Assembly (NCBI GenBank): GCA_046330315.1
Contig: JAXLSZ010000006.1
Span: 372,001 to 436,000 of the forward strand
DNA length: 64,000 bases
From: JAXLSZ01 sp046330315
Lineage (GTDB): Bacteria; Actinomycetota; Thermoleophilia; Solirubrobacterales; 70-9
Reading direction: 5' to 3'
Part shown: in pieces, positions 16,031 to 24,566 of the stretch
Numbering within the stretch: the first letter of the stretch is position 1
How the letters are laid out: the number at the start of each line of letters is the position of its first letter
Notes under the pieces: model-generated
The model's input: only the letters and a program-made list of their open reading frames with translations
Databases searched by the model: none
Told to the model about the DNA's origin: nothing
Made by a program: the position numbers and the translations under genes

Positions 16031-17167
16031 GTGCGGATCGTGCGCAGGCTCGCCACACGATTCGGGCTGTGGACCGGCTCGGCCTTGCTGGTCGCGGCTC
16101 TCGGCCTCTCGGCCATGGCCGCGGTGACCGTCTACGGAGGCGGCTCGGGCAGGGATTGCGGCTGGGGCCGCTTCGGGCCCGACAATCCGCCCGGCGCCTG
16201 CTGGCGCCCCTACTCGGCGAGGAGCCCGTTCAACACCCGGGTGCCGCGCGCGCCGCGGATCGCCTCCAACTCGGCCGGGAAGGCCGCCCGGCTGGCCGGC
16301 TTTGGGCTGATGACCGCGGTGCTCGGCGGGGTCGCCGGTACCAGGGACGACTGGGACCACCCGATCTTCTTCTCGCGCCCCACCGACCCCCTCTACACCG
16401 TCCACTGCGCCTACTCGTCCTCCTGGGGGCGCTGCGAGGTCGAGGGGATGAGCCTGCGCATCCCCGCCGCGGCGCAGCCGGCGGCCGGGGCCGACGCGCA
16501 CATGGCCGTGATCGACCAGCGCACCGGGTGGGAGTACGACTTCTGGCAGGTTCGCCAGAAGGCGAGCTCCGGCGGCCGGCTCCTGGTCAGCTACGGCGGC
16601 AGGACCAGGGTGAGCGGCAACCGCTCGCGGGGGCTGGGCTCCGACGCGACCGCGGCGGCCTTCGGGCTCGCCGCCGGCGTGGTGCGCCCCGCCGAGCTGG
16701 CGGCGGGCAACATCGACCACGCCCTGTTCATGACCGTCCACTGCTCCAACGGTCACTCGGCGTGGCCCGCCGGCGCCTACGGCGCGGGCCGCTCCTGCAG
16801 CGAGATCGGCCTCTCGGACCGCTACGCGCCGGCCATGGGACAGCACTTCATTCTGACCATGAGCAACGCGGAGATCGAGGCCCTCCACGTCGCCCGCTGG
16901 AAGAAGACGATCCTCCACGCGATGGCCCGCTACGGCCTCTACGTGGGCGACACCAGCAACCCGACCTGGGGGATCCAGTTCGAGTCGGCGACCAGCTTCA
17001 CCAGCTTCGGGCAGCCGGACCCGTGGCTCGCCCTCGGCAAGCGGCTCGGGGTGCCGGGATGGGTGGAGGGCGGCAGGCAGTACTACAGCTTCGACCTCGG
17101 CAGCGCGGTGGACTGGCGCCAGCGGTTGGAGGTCGCCGCCCCCTGCGTCTCCCGCGGCTCCTGCTGA
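16031..17167 (+). CDS. Secreted or membrane-anchored protein of unknown function
   Basis: About 378 residues with an N-terminal hydrophobic segment (GLWTGSALLVAALGLSAMAAV) acting as signal peptide or anchor. The rest is extracellular-looking: CWRPYSARSPFNTRVP, HPIFFSRPTDPLYTVHC, a VIDQRTGWEYDFWQV segment, and histidine/aspartate-bearing IDHALFMTVHCSNG. Paired cysteines suggest disulfides. The WEYDFWQ/NIDHAL pattern is reminiscent of secreted proteins with carbohydrate-related beta folds, but I do not recognise a catalytic family. A TACACT -10 candidate lies at 16023-16028. It is divergent from the persulfide dioxygenase gene. The start is GTG at 16031 or 16040. Confidence 0.65.
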   Translation: MRIVRRLATRFGLWTGSALLVAALGLSAMAAVTVYGGGSGRDCGWGRFGPDNPPGACWRPYSARSPFNTRVPRAPRIASNSAGKAARLAGFGLMTAVLGGVAGTRDDWDHPIFFSRPTDPLYTVHCAYSSSWGRCEVEGMSLRIPAAAQPAAGADAHMAVIDQRTGWEYDFWQVRQKASSGGRLLVSYGGRTRVSGNRSRGLGSDATAAAFGLAAGVVRPAELAAGNIDHALFMTVHCSNGHSAWPAGAYGAGRSCSEIGLSDRYAPAMGQHFILTMSNAEIEALHVARWKKTILHAMARYGLYVGDTSNPTWGIQFESATSFTSFGQPDPWLALGKRLGVPGWVEGGRQYYSFDLGSAVDWRQRLEVAAPCVSRGSC

Positions 17168-17200
17168 GGTGCGCGTCTCCCGCGGCTCCTGCTGAGGTGC
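17145..17200. repeat. 28-bp tandem duplication spanning a stop codon
   Basis: Units 17145-17172 and 17173-17200 are identical. The first contains the last codons and TGA stop of the secreted protein gene, so its C-terminal coding end and stop are duplicated downstream. Confidence 0.95.
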
Positions 17201-17276
17201 GCACCTCGCCTCCCGCCGGAGCGCGCGTTTCGGCCGGGCCCTGCCGGCCCGGCGCTCGCTGCTAGAAGGGGCGGCC

Positions 17277-18557
17277 ATGACCGCACATCCCACACCGCCG
17301 GGCGCCCTTCGCCACCGCGACTTCAGGCTGCTCTGGCTCGCCGGGTCGGCCAGCGTGGTCGGCGACGCGATCGTCACCGTCGCCCTCGCCCTGTTCGTGA
17401 TCGACCGCACCGGCTCGGCAACGGACCTCGGGCTGGTGATGGCCGGCTACTCGCTGCCGCTGGTCGGCTTCCTTCTGATCGGCGGCGTCTGGGCCGACCG
17501 GCTCCCCCGCCACCGCCTGATGGTCGCCACCGACCTGGTCCGCTTCGCGCTCCACGGGCTGCTCGCGGCCCTCATCCTGACCGGCGAGGTGCGGATCTGG
17601 CAGATCGTCGTGATCGAGATGCTCTTCGGCAGCGCCGAGGCGTTCTTCCGGCCCGCCGCCACGGCGCTGCTTCCCCAGACGGTGCCCGAGGACGACATCC
17701 AGCAGGCCAACGCGCTCGTCTCGACCTCGAACAACGTCGCCGAGTTCGCTGGGCCGGCACTCGCCGCGGCGCTGGTGGTGTGGGCCGGAGCGGGGGCGGC
17801 GTTCGCGGTGGACGCCGGGACCTTCCTGCTCAGCGCCGCCTTCCTCTGGGGCATCCACCCCCGGGACCGGGGCGAGCACCGGGCGGCGGAGCGCCGCCCG
17901 GTGCTCGAGGAGCTTCGCGAGGGCTACCGCGAGGTGCGCTCCCGGGACTGGGTCTGGGCGACCCTGGTCTCGATCTCCGTCTCGCTCTTCGTCGCGCTGG
18001 CCCCGTGGTACGTGCTGGGCCCGGTCCTCGCGGACCAGCAGTACGGGGACACCGCGGTCTACGGGCTGATGGCCGCCTCCTTCGGCGCGGGGACCGTCGC
18101 GGGCTCGCTCCTCGGGATCCGTTGGGAGCCCGAGCACCCGATGCGGCTGGGGATCCTCATGCTCCTTCCCTGGCCTCCGGCGATGGCGCTCTTCGCCGCC
18201 GGGGTGAGCCTCCCGCTGGCCGCCGCCGGGCTCGCCGTGGCCGGGGCGGGCATCGCGCTCTTCGAAGTCTGGTGGCTGACCGCGCTGGCCGAGCGGATCC
18301 CGCCCGAGCGCCTCTCGCGGGTGACGTCGTATGACTGGATGGTCTCCCTCGGGCTGCTGCCGCTCGGCTACCTGCTCGTCGGCCCGCTATCCGAGGCGTT
18401 CGGGGCCGTGGAGGTCTTCCTGGCCGGGTGCGCGCTGGCCCTGGTGGCGACCCTCGCGGCGCTGCTGCCCCGGGACACCTGGAACCTGCGGCGGGCCGAG
18501 GGCGAGCCGCCGCAGGTCCCGGTCACCCAGACCCCGCCCGGCGTGCCCCTGCCGTGA
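17277..18557 (+). CDS. MFS transporter (EntS/MFS_3-type efflux)
   Basis: The 426-residue protein has about twelve membrane helices and the MFS loop signature GGVWADRLPRHRLMVATDL after helix 2, with FRPAATALLPQTVPEDDIQQANAL typical of the MFS_3 subfamily (enterobactin exporter EntS-like and drug efflux pumps). The substrate cannot be read. The start ATG has AAGGGG eight bases upstream and a TAGAAG hexamer overlapping it. Confidence 0.88.
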   Translation: MTAHPTPPGALRHRDFRLLWLAGSASVVGDAIVTVALALFVIDRTGSATDLGLVMAGYSLPLVGFLLIGGVWADRLPRHRLMVATDLVRFALHGLLAALILTGEVRIWQIVVIEMLFGSAEAFFRPAATALLPQTVPEDDIQQANALVSTSNNVAEFAGPALAAALVVWAGAGAAFAVDAGTFLLSAAFLWGIHPRDRGEHRAAERRPVLEELREGYREVRSRDWVWATLVSISVSLFVALAPWYVLGPVLADQQYGDTAVYGLMAASFGAGTVAGSLLGIRWEPEHPMRLGILMLLPWPPAMALFAAGVSLPLAAAGLAVAGAGIALFEVWWLTALAERIPPERLSRVTSYDWMVSLGLLPLGYLLVGPLSEAFGAVEVFLAGCALALVATLAALLPRDTWNLRRAEGEPPQVPVTQTPPGVPLP

Positions 18558-18560
18558 GGC

Positions 18561-19958
18561 TCAGCGCAGCGAGTCGAGAACGGCGCCGATGTCGTCCTCG
18601 GTGGTCATCGGGTTGACGAAGCAGAAGCGCAGCAGGGTCTCGCCGCGCCAGCTCGTCGGGGCGGTCATGGTCAGGCCCTCCCTCAGCGCCCGGTCCGACC
18701 ACTCCCTGTAGTCCCCGGACCCCCAGCCGGTGCGCCGGAACAGGACGACCGAGAGCTGGGGCTCGCCCACGAGCTCGAGATCGGGGTGCGCGGAGATCAG
18801 CTCCGCGGCGCGATGGGCGAGCGCCAGCCCCCGCTCCACGGCCGCCGAGTACGCCCGCGAGCCGTTCGCGGCCAGCGAGAACCAGAAGGGCAGTCCCCGC
18901 GGGCGCCTGCTCAGGTGCGCGGCGTAGTCGGAGGGGTTCCACTCCGAGCGCTCCTCGACGAAGTCGATGTACTCCGCGGTCTGGGTGAAGGCGCGCCGCG
19001 CCAGCTCGGGATCGCGGTAGAGCAGCGCGGCGCAGTCATACGGGCTGAACAGCCACTTGTGCGGGTCCACCACGAACGAGTCGGCCCGTTCCACCCCGGC
19101 GAACATCGGCCGCGCCGAGGGGACGGCGAGGGCGGCCCCCCCATAGGCCCCGTCCACGTGCATCCACATGCCCCGCTCCTCGCAGACATCCGCGACCGCC
19201 TCGAGGTCGTCTATGGCCCCGAGGTTGGTGGTGCCGGCGGTGGCGGCCACCGCGAAGACGTCGTGCTCGGTACGCTCCAGCGCCTCGCGCAGGGCCGGGC
19301 CGAGGATGCGGCCCCGCTCGTCGGTCGTGACGTCGATCACCTCGGCGTCCAGGACCCTCGCGGCCAGCGAGATCGAGGAGTGGCCGCCGCCGCTGGCGGC
19401 GATCGCCGGCCGTGCCTCCCGGCCCGGCCCGGCGCGGCGGCGCCAGACGTCGCGCCCGACGGCCAGCGCGCTGAGGTTGCCCGAGGTGCCGCCGCTGACG
19501 AACACCCCGCCGGCCCCGGGAGGCCAGCCCAGCAGGTCGGCGATCCAGCGCAGCGCCTCGTTCTCGGCGAACACGGCGCCGGAGGCCTCCATCCACCAGT
19601 CGGCGCAGATGCCGGTGGCGGCGAGCAGGGAGTCGAAGAGCTTTGCGGCCTCGGTCGGCGCGCCGGGGATGAAGCCCAGGAACCGCGGGTGCGCGGTGCT
19701 GACGCAGGCCGGCAGAAGCGTCTCGGTGAAGATCCGCAGGGATTCCTCTGTCCCCAGGCCCTCCTCGGTGATCGTCTCGCCGAGCCTCTCCCGGAGGGCC
19801 TCCTCGGTGAGGGTGCCGCCCAGCGACGGGTCCGGGTCGGCGAGCAACTCGCGCCGCAGGGCATCGACGCGCCCGGAGAGCGCCTCGAGGTCCGGGCCGA
19901 AGAGGTGCATCTGCTCGTGCCCGCCGGACTCCTTGCCCTGGATGGCGTCATCTCCCAC
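18561..19958 (-). CDS. PLP-dependent group II decarboxylase
   Basis: This protein of about 465 residues has the glutamate/aromatic L-amino acid decarboxylase fold: STAHPRFLGFIPG, GVFVSGGTSGNLSAL, VAATAGTTNLGAID, MHVDGAYGGAA and the PLP lysine in VDPHKWLF. Group II enzymes decarboxylate glutamate, aspartate, tyrosine, tryptophan or DOPA; the substrate is not determined. The GTG at 19958 is chosen for a CAAACT box eight bases upstream; the ATG at 19910 is an alternative close to the family start. The stop nearly touches the convergent MFS gene. Confidence 0.87.
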   Translation of the reverse strand: MGDDAIQGKESGGHEQMHLFGPDLEALSGRVDALRRELLADPDPSLGGTLTEEALRERLGETITEEGLGTEESLRIFTETLLPACVSTAHPRFLGFIPGAPTEAAKLFDSLLAATGICADWWMEASGAVFAENEALRWIADLLGWPPGAGGVFVSGGTSGNLSALAVGRDVWRRRAGPGREARPAIAASGGGHSSISLAARVLDAEVIDVTTDERGRILGPALREALERTEHDVFAVAATAGTTNLGAIDDLEAVADVCEERGMWMHVDGAYGGAALAVPSARPMFAGVERADSFVVDPHKWLFSPYDCAALLYRDPELARRAFTQTAEYIDFVEERSEWNPSDYAAHLSRRPRGLPFWFSLAANGSRAYSAAVERGLALAHRAAELISAHPDLELVGEPQLSVVLFRRTGWGSGDYREWSDRALREGLTMTAPTSWRGETLLRFCFVNPMTTEDDIGAVLDSLR

Positions 19959-20037
19959 GCGGCGGGAGTTTGCCAGGCCGGGCAGAGGCGATGCGGCTCC
20001 CGTCAAGGGTGCTGGGACCCCGCCGGCCCGAGCCGGC

Positions 20038-21951
20038 TCACACCCCCACGCGCGAGCCGGTGATCACGGTGCGGTCGATCGGCAGGCGGAAGTACTCGAT
20101 CGGGTTGGCGGCGTTGCGGGAGATCGCCGTGAACAGGTGCTTTCGCCACCCCGCCATTCCCGGCGCTTCGGTGGCGACGATCTCGATCCGGGAGAGGAAG
20201 TAGACGGCATGGTCGAGGTCGAGGTCGGTCTCCAGGCCGGTGGTGAGCGCCTGGCGGAGCGTGGCGGGGACGTCGGGCTCGTCCTTGAAACCGAAGCGCA
20301 GGCGCAGGTGGCTGATCCCCTCCTCGGCGAACCCGAGGTCGTCCACCAGGATCCGCCGGGACGGGTCGACGTGGGGGACCTTCATCGTCTCGACCGCGAC
20401 CACCACCGAGCTGCGGTGGAGCATCCCGTTGTGCTCGACGTTGGAGCGCATCGCCAGCGGCGTGGTCTTGAGGTTCGGGTTGAGGAAGACGGCGGTGCCC
20501 GGCACCCGGATGATCGGCGGATCCGTCTCGTGCACCTCGGCGACGAACTCGCGCAGGTCGCCCTCGCGCTGCTCGCGGTTGCGGGTGACGATCACCCTGC
20601 CGCGCTGCCAGGTGAGCAGGATCACGAAGATCACGCCGCCGACCACCAGCGGCACCCAGCCTCCGTAGATCACCTTGGGGAGGTTGGCGATCAGGAAGCA
20701 CCCGATCACCCCACCGAAGGCCGCGGCGCCGGCGATCGAGAGCCACAGCGGCTTGCCCCACATGCGGTGCACGACGATGAAGAACAGGGCGGTGTCTATC
20801 GCCAGGGTGGCGGTGACCGCGATCCCGTAGGCGGAGGCCAGCCTGGTCGAGGAGCCGAACCCGATCACCAGGGCGATCACCGAGACGAAGAGGATCGCGT
20901 TGACGGCGGGGACGAAGATCTGCCCGTACTCGCGGTCGGAGGTCTGGCGGATCACCAGCCGCGGCAGGTAGCCGAGCTGGATCGCCTGGCGGGTCAGCGA
21001 GTAGGCGCCCGAGATCACCGCCTGCGAGGCGATCACCGTCGCCGCGGTCGCCAGGATCACCATCGCGATCCGGCCCCAGTGCGGGACGAGCAGGAAGAAG
21101 GGGCTGCTGACCGTCTGCGGCGACTCCAGGACCAGGGATCCCTGCCCCAGGTAGTTGAGCGCCAGGGCCGGGAAGGCGACCAGGAACCAGGCGCGGCTGA
21201 TCGGGCCGCGGCCGAAGTGGCCCATGTCGGCGTAGAGAGCCTCGGCCCCGGTCACCGCCAGGACGACGGAGCCGAGCGAGAAGAATGCGACGCCGAGGTC
21301 CTTGGTGAAGTAGGAGATCGCGTAGGTGGGGGAGATCGCCTTGAGGATGACCGGGTCGGAGATCACCTGAGCCGCCCCGATCACCCCGATCGAGGCGAAC
21401 CAGACGATCATCACCGGCCCGAAGAGCCGGCCGACCGCCCCGGTCCCGAACCGCTGGGCGGCGAACAGCAGGGTGAGGATGACCAGCGAGACCGGGACGA
21501 CGACGGAGTCGAGGCTCGGGGTCGCGACGCTCACCCCCTCGACGGCGGAGAGGACCGAGATCGCGGGGGTGATCATCCCGTCCCCGTAGAACAGCGAGGC
21601 GCCGAACACGCCCATCGCGGCGAGGGTGAACTTGAGGGGGGCGTCGCGCATCGAGATCCGCTCGATCAGCGCCGTCAGCGCCATGATCCCGCCCTCCCCC
21701 TCGTTGTCGGCCTTCATGATCAGCAGGACGAACTCGATCGAGACGATGATCGTGATCGCCCAGAAGATCAGCGAGACGACCCCGTAGATCTCGGTGCGCC
21801 CGACCGGAACCGCGTGACTGTCCGCGGAGAAGACGGTCTGGAAGGCGTACAGCGGGCTGGTGCCGATATCGCCGAAGACGACGCCGAGGGCGCCGACTGT
21901 GAGCGCCGCCGTCCCCAACGAGCGGCGTGCGGAGGGGCGGCCCCGTTGCAT
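20038..21951 (-). CDS. kup: KUP-family potassium uptake protein
   Basis: The 637-residue protein matches Kup/TrkD along its length: GALGVVFGDIGTSPLYAF at the start, NEGEGGIMALTAL, FYGDGMITPAISVLSAVEG, then about twelve membrane helices and a C-terminal soluble domain (about 460-637) ending in EYFRLPIDRTVITGSRVGV. It imports potassium by proton symport. A TAGTCT box lies seven bases before the ATG, suggesting a leaderless mRNA, and no c-di-AMP riboswitch precedes it although kup genes often have one. Confidence 0.97.
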   Translation of the reverse strand: MQRGRPSARRSLGTAALTVGALGVVFGDIGTSPLYAFQTVFSADSHAVPVGRTEIYGVVSLIFWAITIIVSIEFVLLIMKADNEGEGGIMALTALIERISMRDAPLKFTLAAMGVFGASLFYGDGMITPAISVLSAVEGVSVATPSLDSVVVPVSLVILTLLFAAQRFGTGAVGRLFGPVMIVWFASIGVIGAAQVISDPVILKAISPTYAISYFTKDLGVAFFSLGSVVLAVTGAEALYADMGHFGRGPISRAWFLVAFPALALNYLGQGSLVLESPQTVSSPFFLLVPHWGRIAMVILATAATVIASQAVISGAYSLTRQAIQLGYLPRLVIRQTSDREYGQIFVPAVNAILFVSVIALVIGFGSSTRLASAYGIAVTATLAIDTALFFIVVHRMWGKPLWLSIAGAAAFGGVIGCFLIANLPKVIYGGWVPLVVGGVIFVILLTWQRGRVIVTRNREQREGDLREFVAEVHETDPPIIRVPGTAVFLNPNLKTTPLAMRSNVEHNGMLHRSSVVVAVETMKVPHVDPSRRILVDDLGFAEEGISHLRLRFGFKDEPDVPATLRQALTTGLETDLDLDHAVYFLSRIEIVATEAPGMAGWRKHLFTAISRNAANPIEYFRLPIDRTVITGSRVGV

Positions 21952-22412
21952 CGCGCGGAGACTAGATCAGGGATCCGACCCCCTCAGGGATCCGACCCTC
22001 GTGGGCGTCAGGGATCCGACCCTCGTGGGCGGTCGGGGCCCTCAGGCGCCCGGCGGCCCCATCCGGTGCTCCATGATCATCCCCCTCGTGCAGGAGGCGC
22101 ACGAGCACTCGGGGATGGTCAGGCCGGAGGCGACGCATCGGGTCGCGCCGGGGCCGGGCGGGGCGAGCGCCGGATGGCGCCCGCCCGCCGGACCCTCGAG
22201 GGCCTCGGGCTCCCCCGCCGCGGCTACCCCGCCGTTGCCACGAGCCTGTCGGCCCTTCCCCGCCAACATCGCGACCGAATTGAACGCGACAGGCATTGCA
22301 GCGCCGTGTTGGCGGCGTTTCCGCAGCGTCAACGACCCCGCGGTGGGCCGTTTTTCCCAGGCACGGCCGGGAGGCGGGAGGGCCCGCGCCGCGAAAATGT
22401 CATCCTAGGCGG
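21952..22412. other. 461-bp intergenic region between kup and the PBP gene
   Basis: It contains the kup leaderless promoter (TAGTCT, minus strand, 21959-21964) and, at 21968-22032, a tandem repeat of a 24-bp unit beginning CAGGGATCCGACC (two full copies plus a 17-base partial). A weak 96-codon minus-strand frame at 22042-22332 ends in a short cysteine cluster (PECSCASC) but lacks a convincing start. I see no RNA gene. Confidence 0.7.
21959..21964 (-). promoter_or_regulatory. Leaderless -10 hexamer TAGTCT of kup
   Basis: TAGTCT, seven bases, then the ATG at 21951; the same hexamer and spacing precede narG at 47647. Confidence 0.55.
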
Positions 22413-24557
22413 ATGGCAACCCGGGCCCAGAGACGCAGGCGGCGCTCCTCACGCCACCCGGCGTGGAAGAAGGTGCTCTTCGCGCTGGTCGTCGTCTTCG
22501 CGATGCTCGCGGTGCTCGCCGGGGTCGCCGCCGGCTGGGCGCTGAAGATCTACAACGAGGCGCCCCCGCCCTCCAGCCTGAAGCCCGTGCAGAAGGGCCG
22601 GTCCTCGGCGATCTACGCCGCCGACGGCAGCCTGCTGGGGTTCATCCGCTCCTCCAACGTGCGCCAGCCGATCCCCTACTCGGCGATGCCCCAGCGCCTC
22701 CGCGACGCGACGATCGCGATCGAGGACCGCAACTTCTACAACCACGGCGGGGTCGACCCCTCGGCGGTGATCCGCGCCGCCTGGAAGGACATCCTGGCCG
22801 GTGGGAAACCGGTGCAGGGCGGCTCGACGATCACCCAGCAGCTGGTCCGCAACCTCTACATCCAGAACCCGCAGGACACGCTGAAGCGAAAGCTGTGGGA
22901 GGCCCACCTGGCCAACGACCTCGAGGACATCCACACCAAGCGGTGGATCCTCACCGCCTACCTGAACACCGCCCCCTACGGGACTGTCGAGGGGCAGACG
23001 GCGGTGGGGGTCGAGGCGGCCGCCCAGACCTATTTCGGCAAGCCCGCGAAGGACCTGACGCTGACCGAGGCGGCGATGATCGCCGGCCTGCCGCAGGCGC
23101 CCTCGGAGTACAACCCGTTCCTCGACCCCAAGGCGGCCAAGAACCGTCGCAACGAGGTGCTGCGGGCGATGGAGGAGCAGGGCTACATCGGCCTCGCCCG
23201 CTACCGCCAGGCGGCGCGCAGCGGCCTCGGGCTCAACCCGGGCGACAAGTACCGGACGATCCGCGACCCCTTCCTCTTCGACCTCGTCCAGCAGGAGCTG
23301 ATCGACCGCTACGGGGTCAACACGGTCCGCAACGGCGGCCTGAAGGCCTACACGACGATCGACCCCACGCTCCAGGACTACGCGCAGGCCGCGGTTGACG
23401 CCTGCGGGGTCTGCTACTCGGGGGGCGGCCCGGCGGCTGCGCTCGCCTCGGTCAACCCCGACAACGGCGAGATCGTCGCCCTTGCCTCCTCGCAGGGCTA
23501 CTCGGTCGACAGCCAGTTCAACTACGCCTGGCAGGCCCACCGCCAGCCCGGGTCCTCGTTCAAGACCTTCGTGCTGACCACGGCGATCAAGCAGGGAGTG
23601 GACCCCTACACCACCTACTACGACGGCACCTCGCCAGTCACCCTGACGATCCCCGGGGGCGGCACCTGGACCGTCCACAACGCGGAGCCCGGGGGCGGCG
23701 TGATGCCGCTCTCGGCGGCGACCTGGGACTCCGTCAACGCGGTGTTCGCCCAGCTCGACCTCGACGTCGGGCCCGAGAACGTCACCCACACCGCGCAGCA
23801 GATGGGCATCACCTCGCCGCTGGAGTCCTACCCCGCGGAGGGGATCGGCGGGCTGGAGGTCGGCGTCACCCCGCTGGAGATGGCCGACGCCTACGCGACC
23901 CTCGCCAACGGCGGGATCCACCACGACCCGACCGCGATCAGCCGGGTCGAGTTCCCCGGCGGCAAGGTGGACGAGGCCGGCACCGACTCCGGCAAGAGGG
24001 TGCTCACCGAAGGGGAGGCCTACGAGGTCACGAAGCTGCTCGAGGGCGTGATCACCCAGGGCACCGGCGCCGGCTACACCTCGATCGGGTGCGCCTCGGA
24101 GGCCGGCAAGACCGGGACCTCGGAGGGCGAGTCCGACGCCTGGTTCGTCGGCTACACGCCGATGTTCTCCACGGCGGTCTGGGTCGGCCATCCCGAGTCA
24201 CGCGACTACACCGGCTTCGGCGGGCCGACGGCCGGGCCGATCTGGCAGTCCTACATGTCGGCGGCGCAGGGAGGCGAGTGCCCCGACTTCGCGGTTCCCT
24301 CGGAGCTGCCGAGCCTCTCGGCCCTGCACAGCTCCAACACCCGCTCGGCCTCCGAGGTCCCCAAGACGCCGACCGGAACCCAGCAGAAGGCGCCCGACAA
24401 GTCCGGCAAGCAGTCCAAGCAGGACCAGGGCGGCTCGACCGCCGCACCCGCCCCGGCACCGGCTCCGGCCCCCGCGCCCAGCCCCGCACCGGCCCCCGCG
24501 CCCCCGTCGGTCGGCGGGGGCGGCGTGGCCCCGGGCGGAGGTGTGGCGGCCCCCTAG
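22413..24557 (+). CDS. Class A penicillin-binding protein (bifunctional transglycosylase/transpeptidase)
   Basis: The 714-residue protein has a basic cytoplasmic tail, one membrane helix (about 22-44), a GT51 glycosyltransferase domain (IEDRNFYNHGGVD with the catalytic Glu; GGSTITQQLVRNL; TLTEAAMIAGLPQAPSEYNP) and a transpeptidase domain (SxxK in PGSSFKTF, SxN in WDSVNAV, KTGTS in EAGKTGTSEG). It polymerises and cross-links peptidoglycan outside the membrane. The C-terminal 70 residues are a lysine/glutamine stretch, then alanine-proline repeats and a glycine-rich end. The ATG is chosen as the first codon of the basic tail; the in-frame upstream sequence is non-conserved. Confidence 0.95.
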   Translation: MATRAQRRRRRSSRHPAWKKVLFALVVVFAMLAVLAGVAAGWALKIYNEAPPPSSLKPVQKGRSSAIYAADGSLLGFIRSSNVRQPIPYSAMPQRLRDATIAIEDRNFYNHGGVDPSAVIRAAWKDILAGGKPVQGGSTITQQLVRNLYIQNPQDTLKRKLWEAHLANDLEDIHTKRWILTAYLNTAPYGTVEGQTAVGVEAAAQTYFGKPAKDLTLTEAAMIAGLPQAPSEYNPFLDPKAAKNRRNEVLRAMEEQGYIGLARYRQAARSGLGLNPGDKYRTIRDPFLFDLVQQELIDRYGVNTVRNGGLKAYTTIDPTLQDYAQAAVDACGVCYSGGGPAAALASVNPDNGEIVALASSQGYSVDSQFNYAWQAHRQPGSSFKTFVLTTAIKQGVDPYTTYYDGTSPVTLTIPGGGTWTVHNAEPGGGVMPLSAATWDSVNAVFAQLDLDVGPENVTHTAQQMGITSPLESYPAEGIGGLEVGVTPLEMADAYATLANGGIHHDPTAISRVEFPGGKVDEAGTDSGKRVLTEGEAYEVTKLLEGVITQGTGAGYTSIGCASEAGKTGTSEGESDAWFVGYTPMFSTAVWVGHPESRDYTGFGGPTAGPIWQSYMSAAQGGECPDFAVPSELPSLSALHSSNTRSASEVPKTPTGTQQKAPDKSGKQSKQDQGGSTAAPAPAPAPAPAPSPAPAPAPPSVGGGGVAPGGGVAAP

Positions 24558-24560
24558 GGT
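24555..24560 (+). promoter_or_regulatory. Leaderless -10 hexamer TAGGGT whose first three bases are the stop codon of the PBP gene
   Basis: TAGGGT is followed by six bases and the TTG at 24567. The TAG in it ends the penicillin-binding protein gene. Confidence 0.45.
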
Positions 24561-24566
24561 CGACCC

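Noticed and set aside
21952..22050. c-di-AMP riboswitch before kup
   Set aside because: The leader is seven bases long by the -10 position and contains none of the aptamer cores.
22042..22332. Small minus-strand gene with PECSCASC
   Set aside because: No ribosome-binding site, no convincing start, and the frame is arginine/proline/glycine-rich as expected for GC shadow; the cysteine end alone is not enough.
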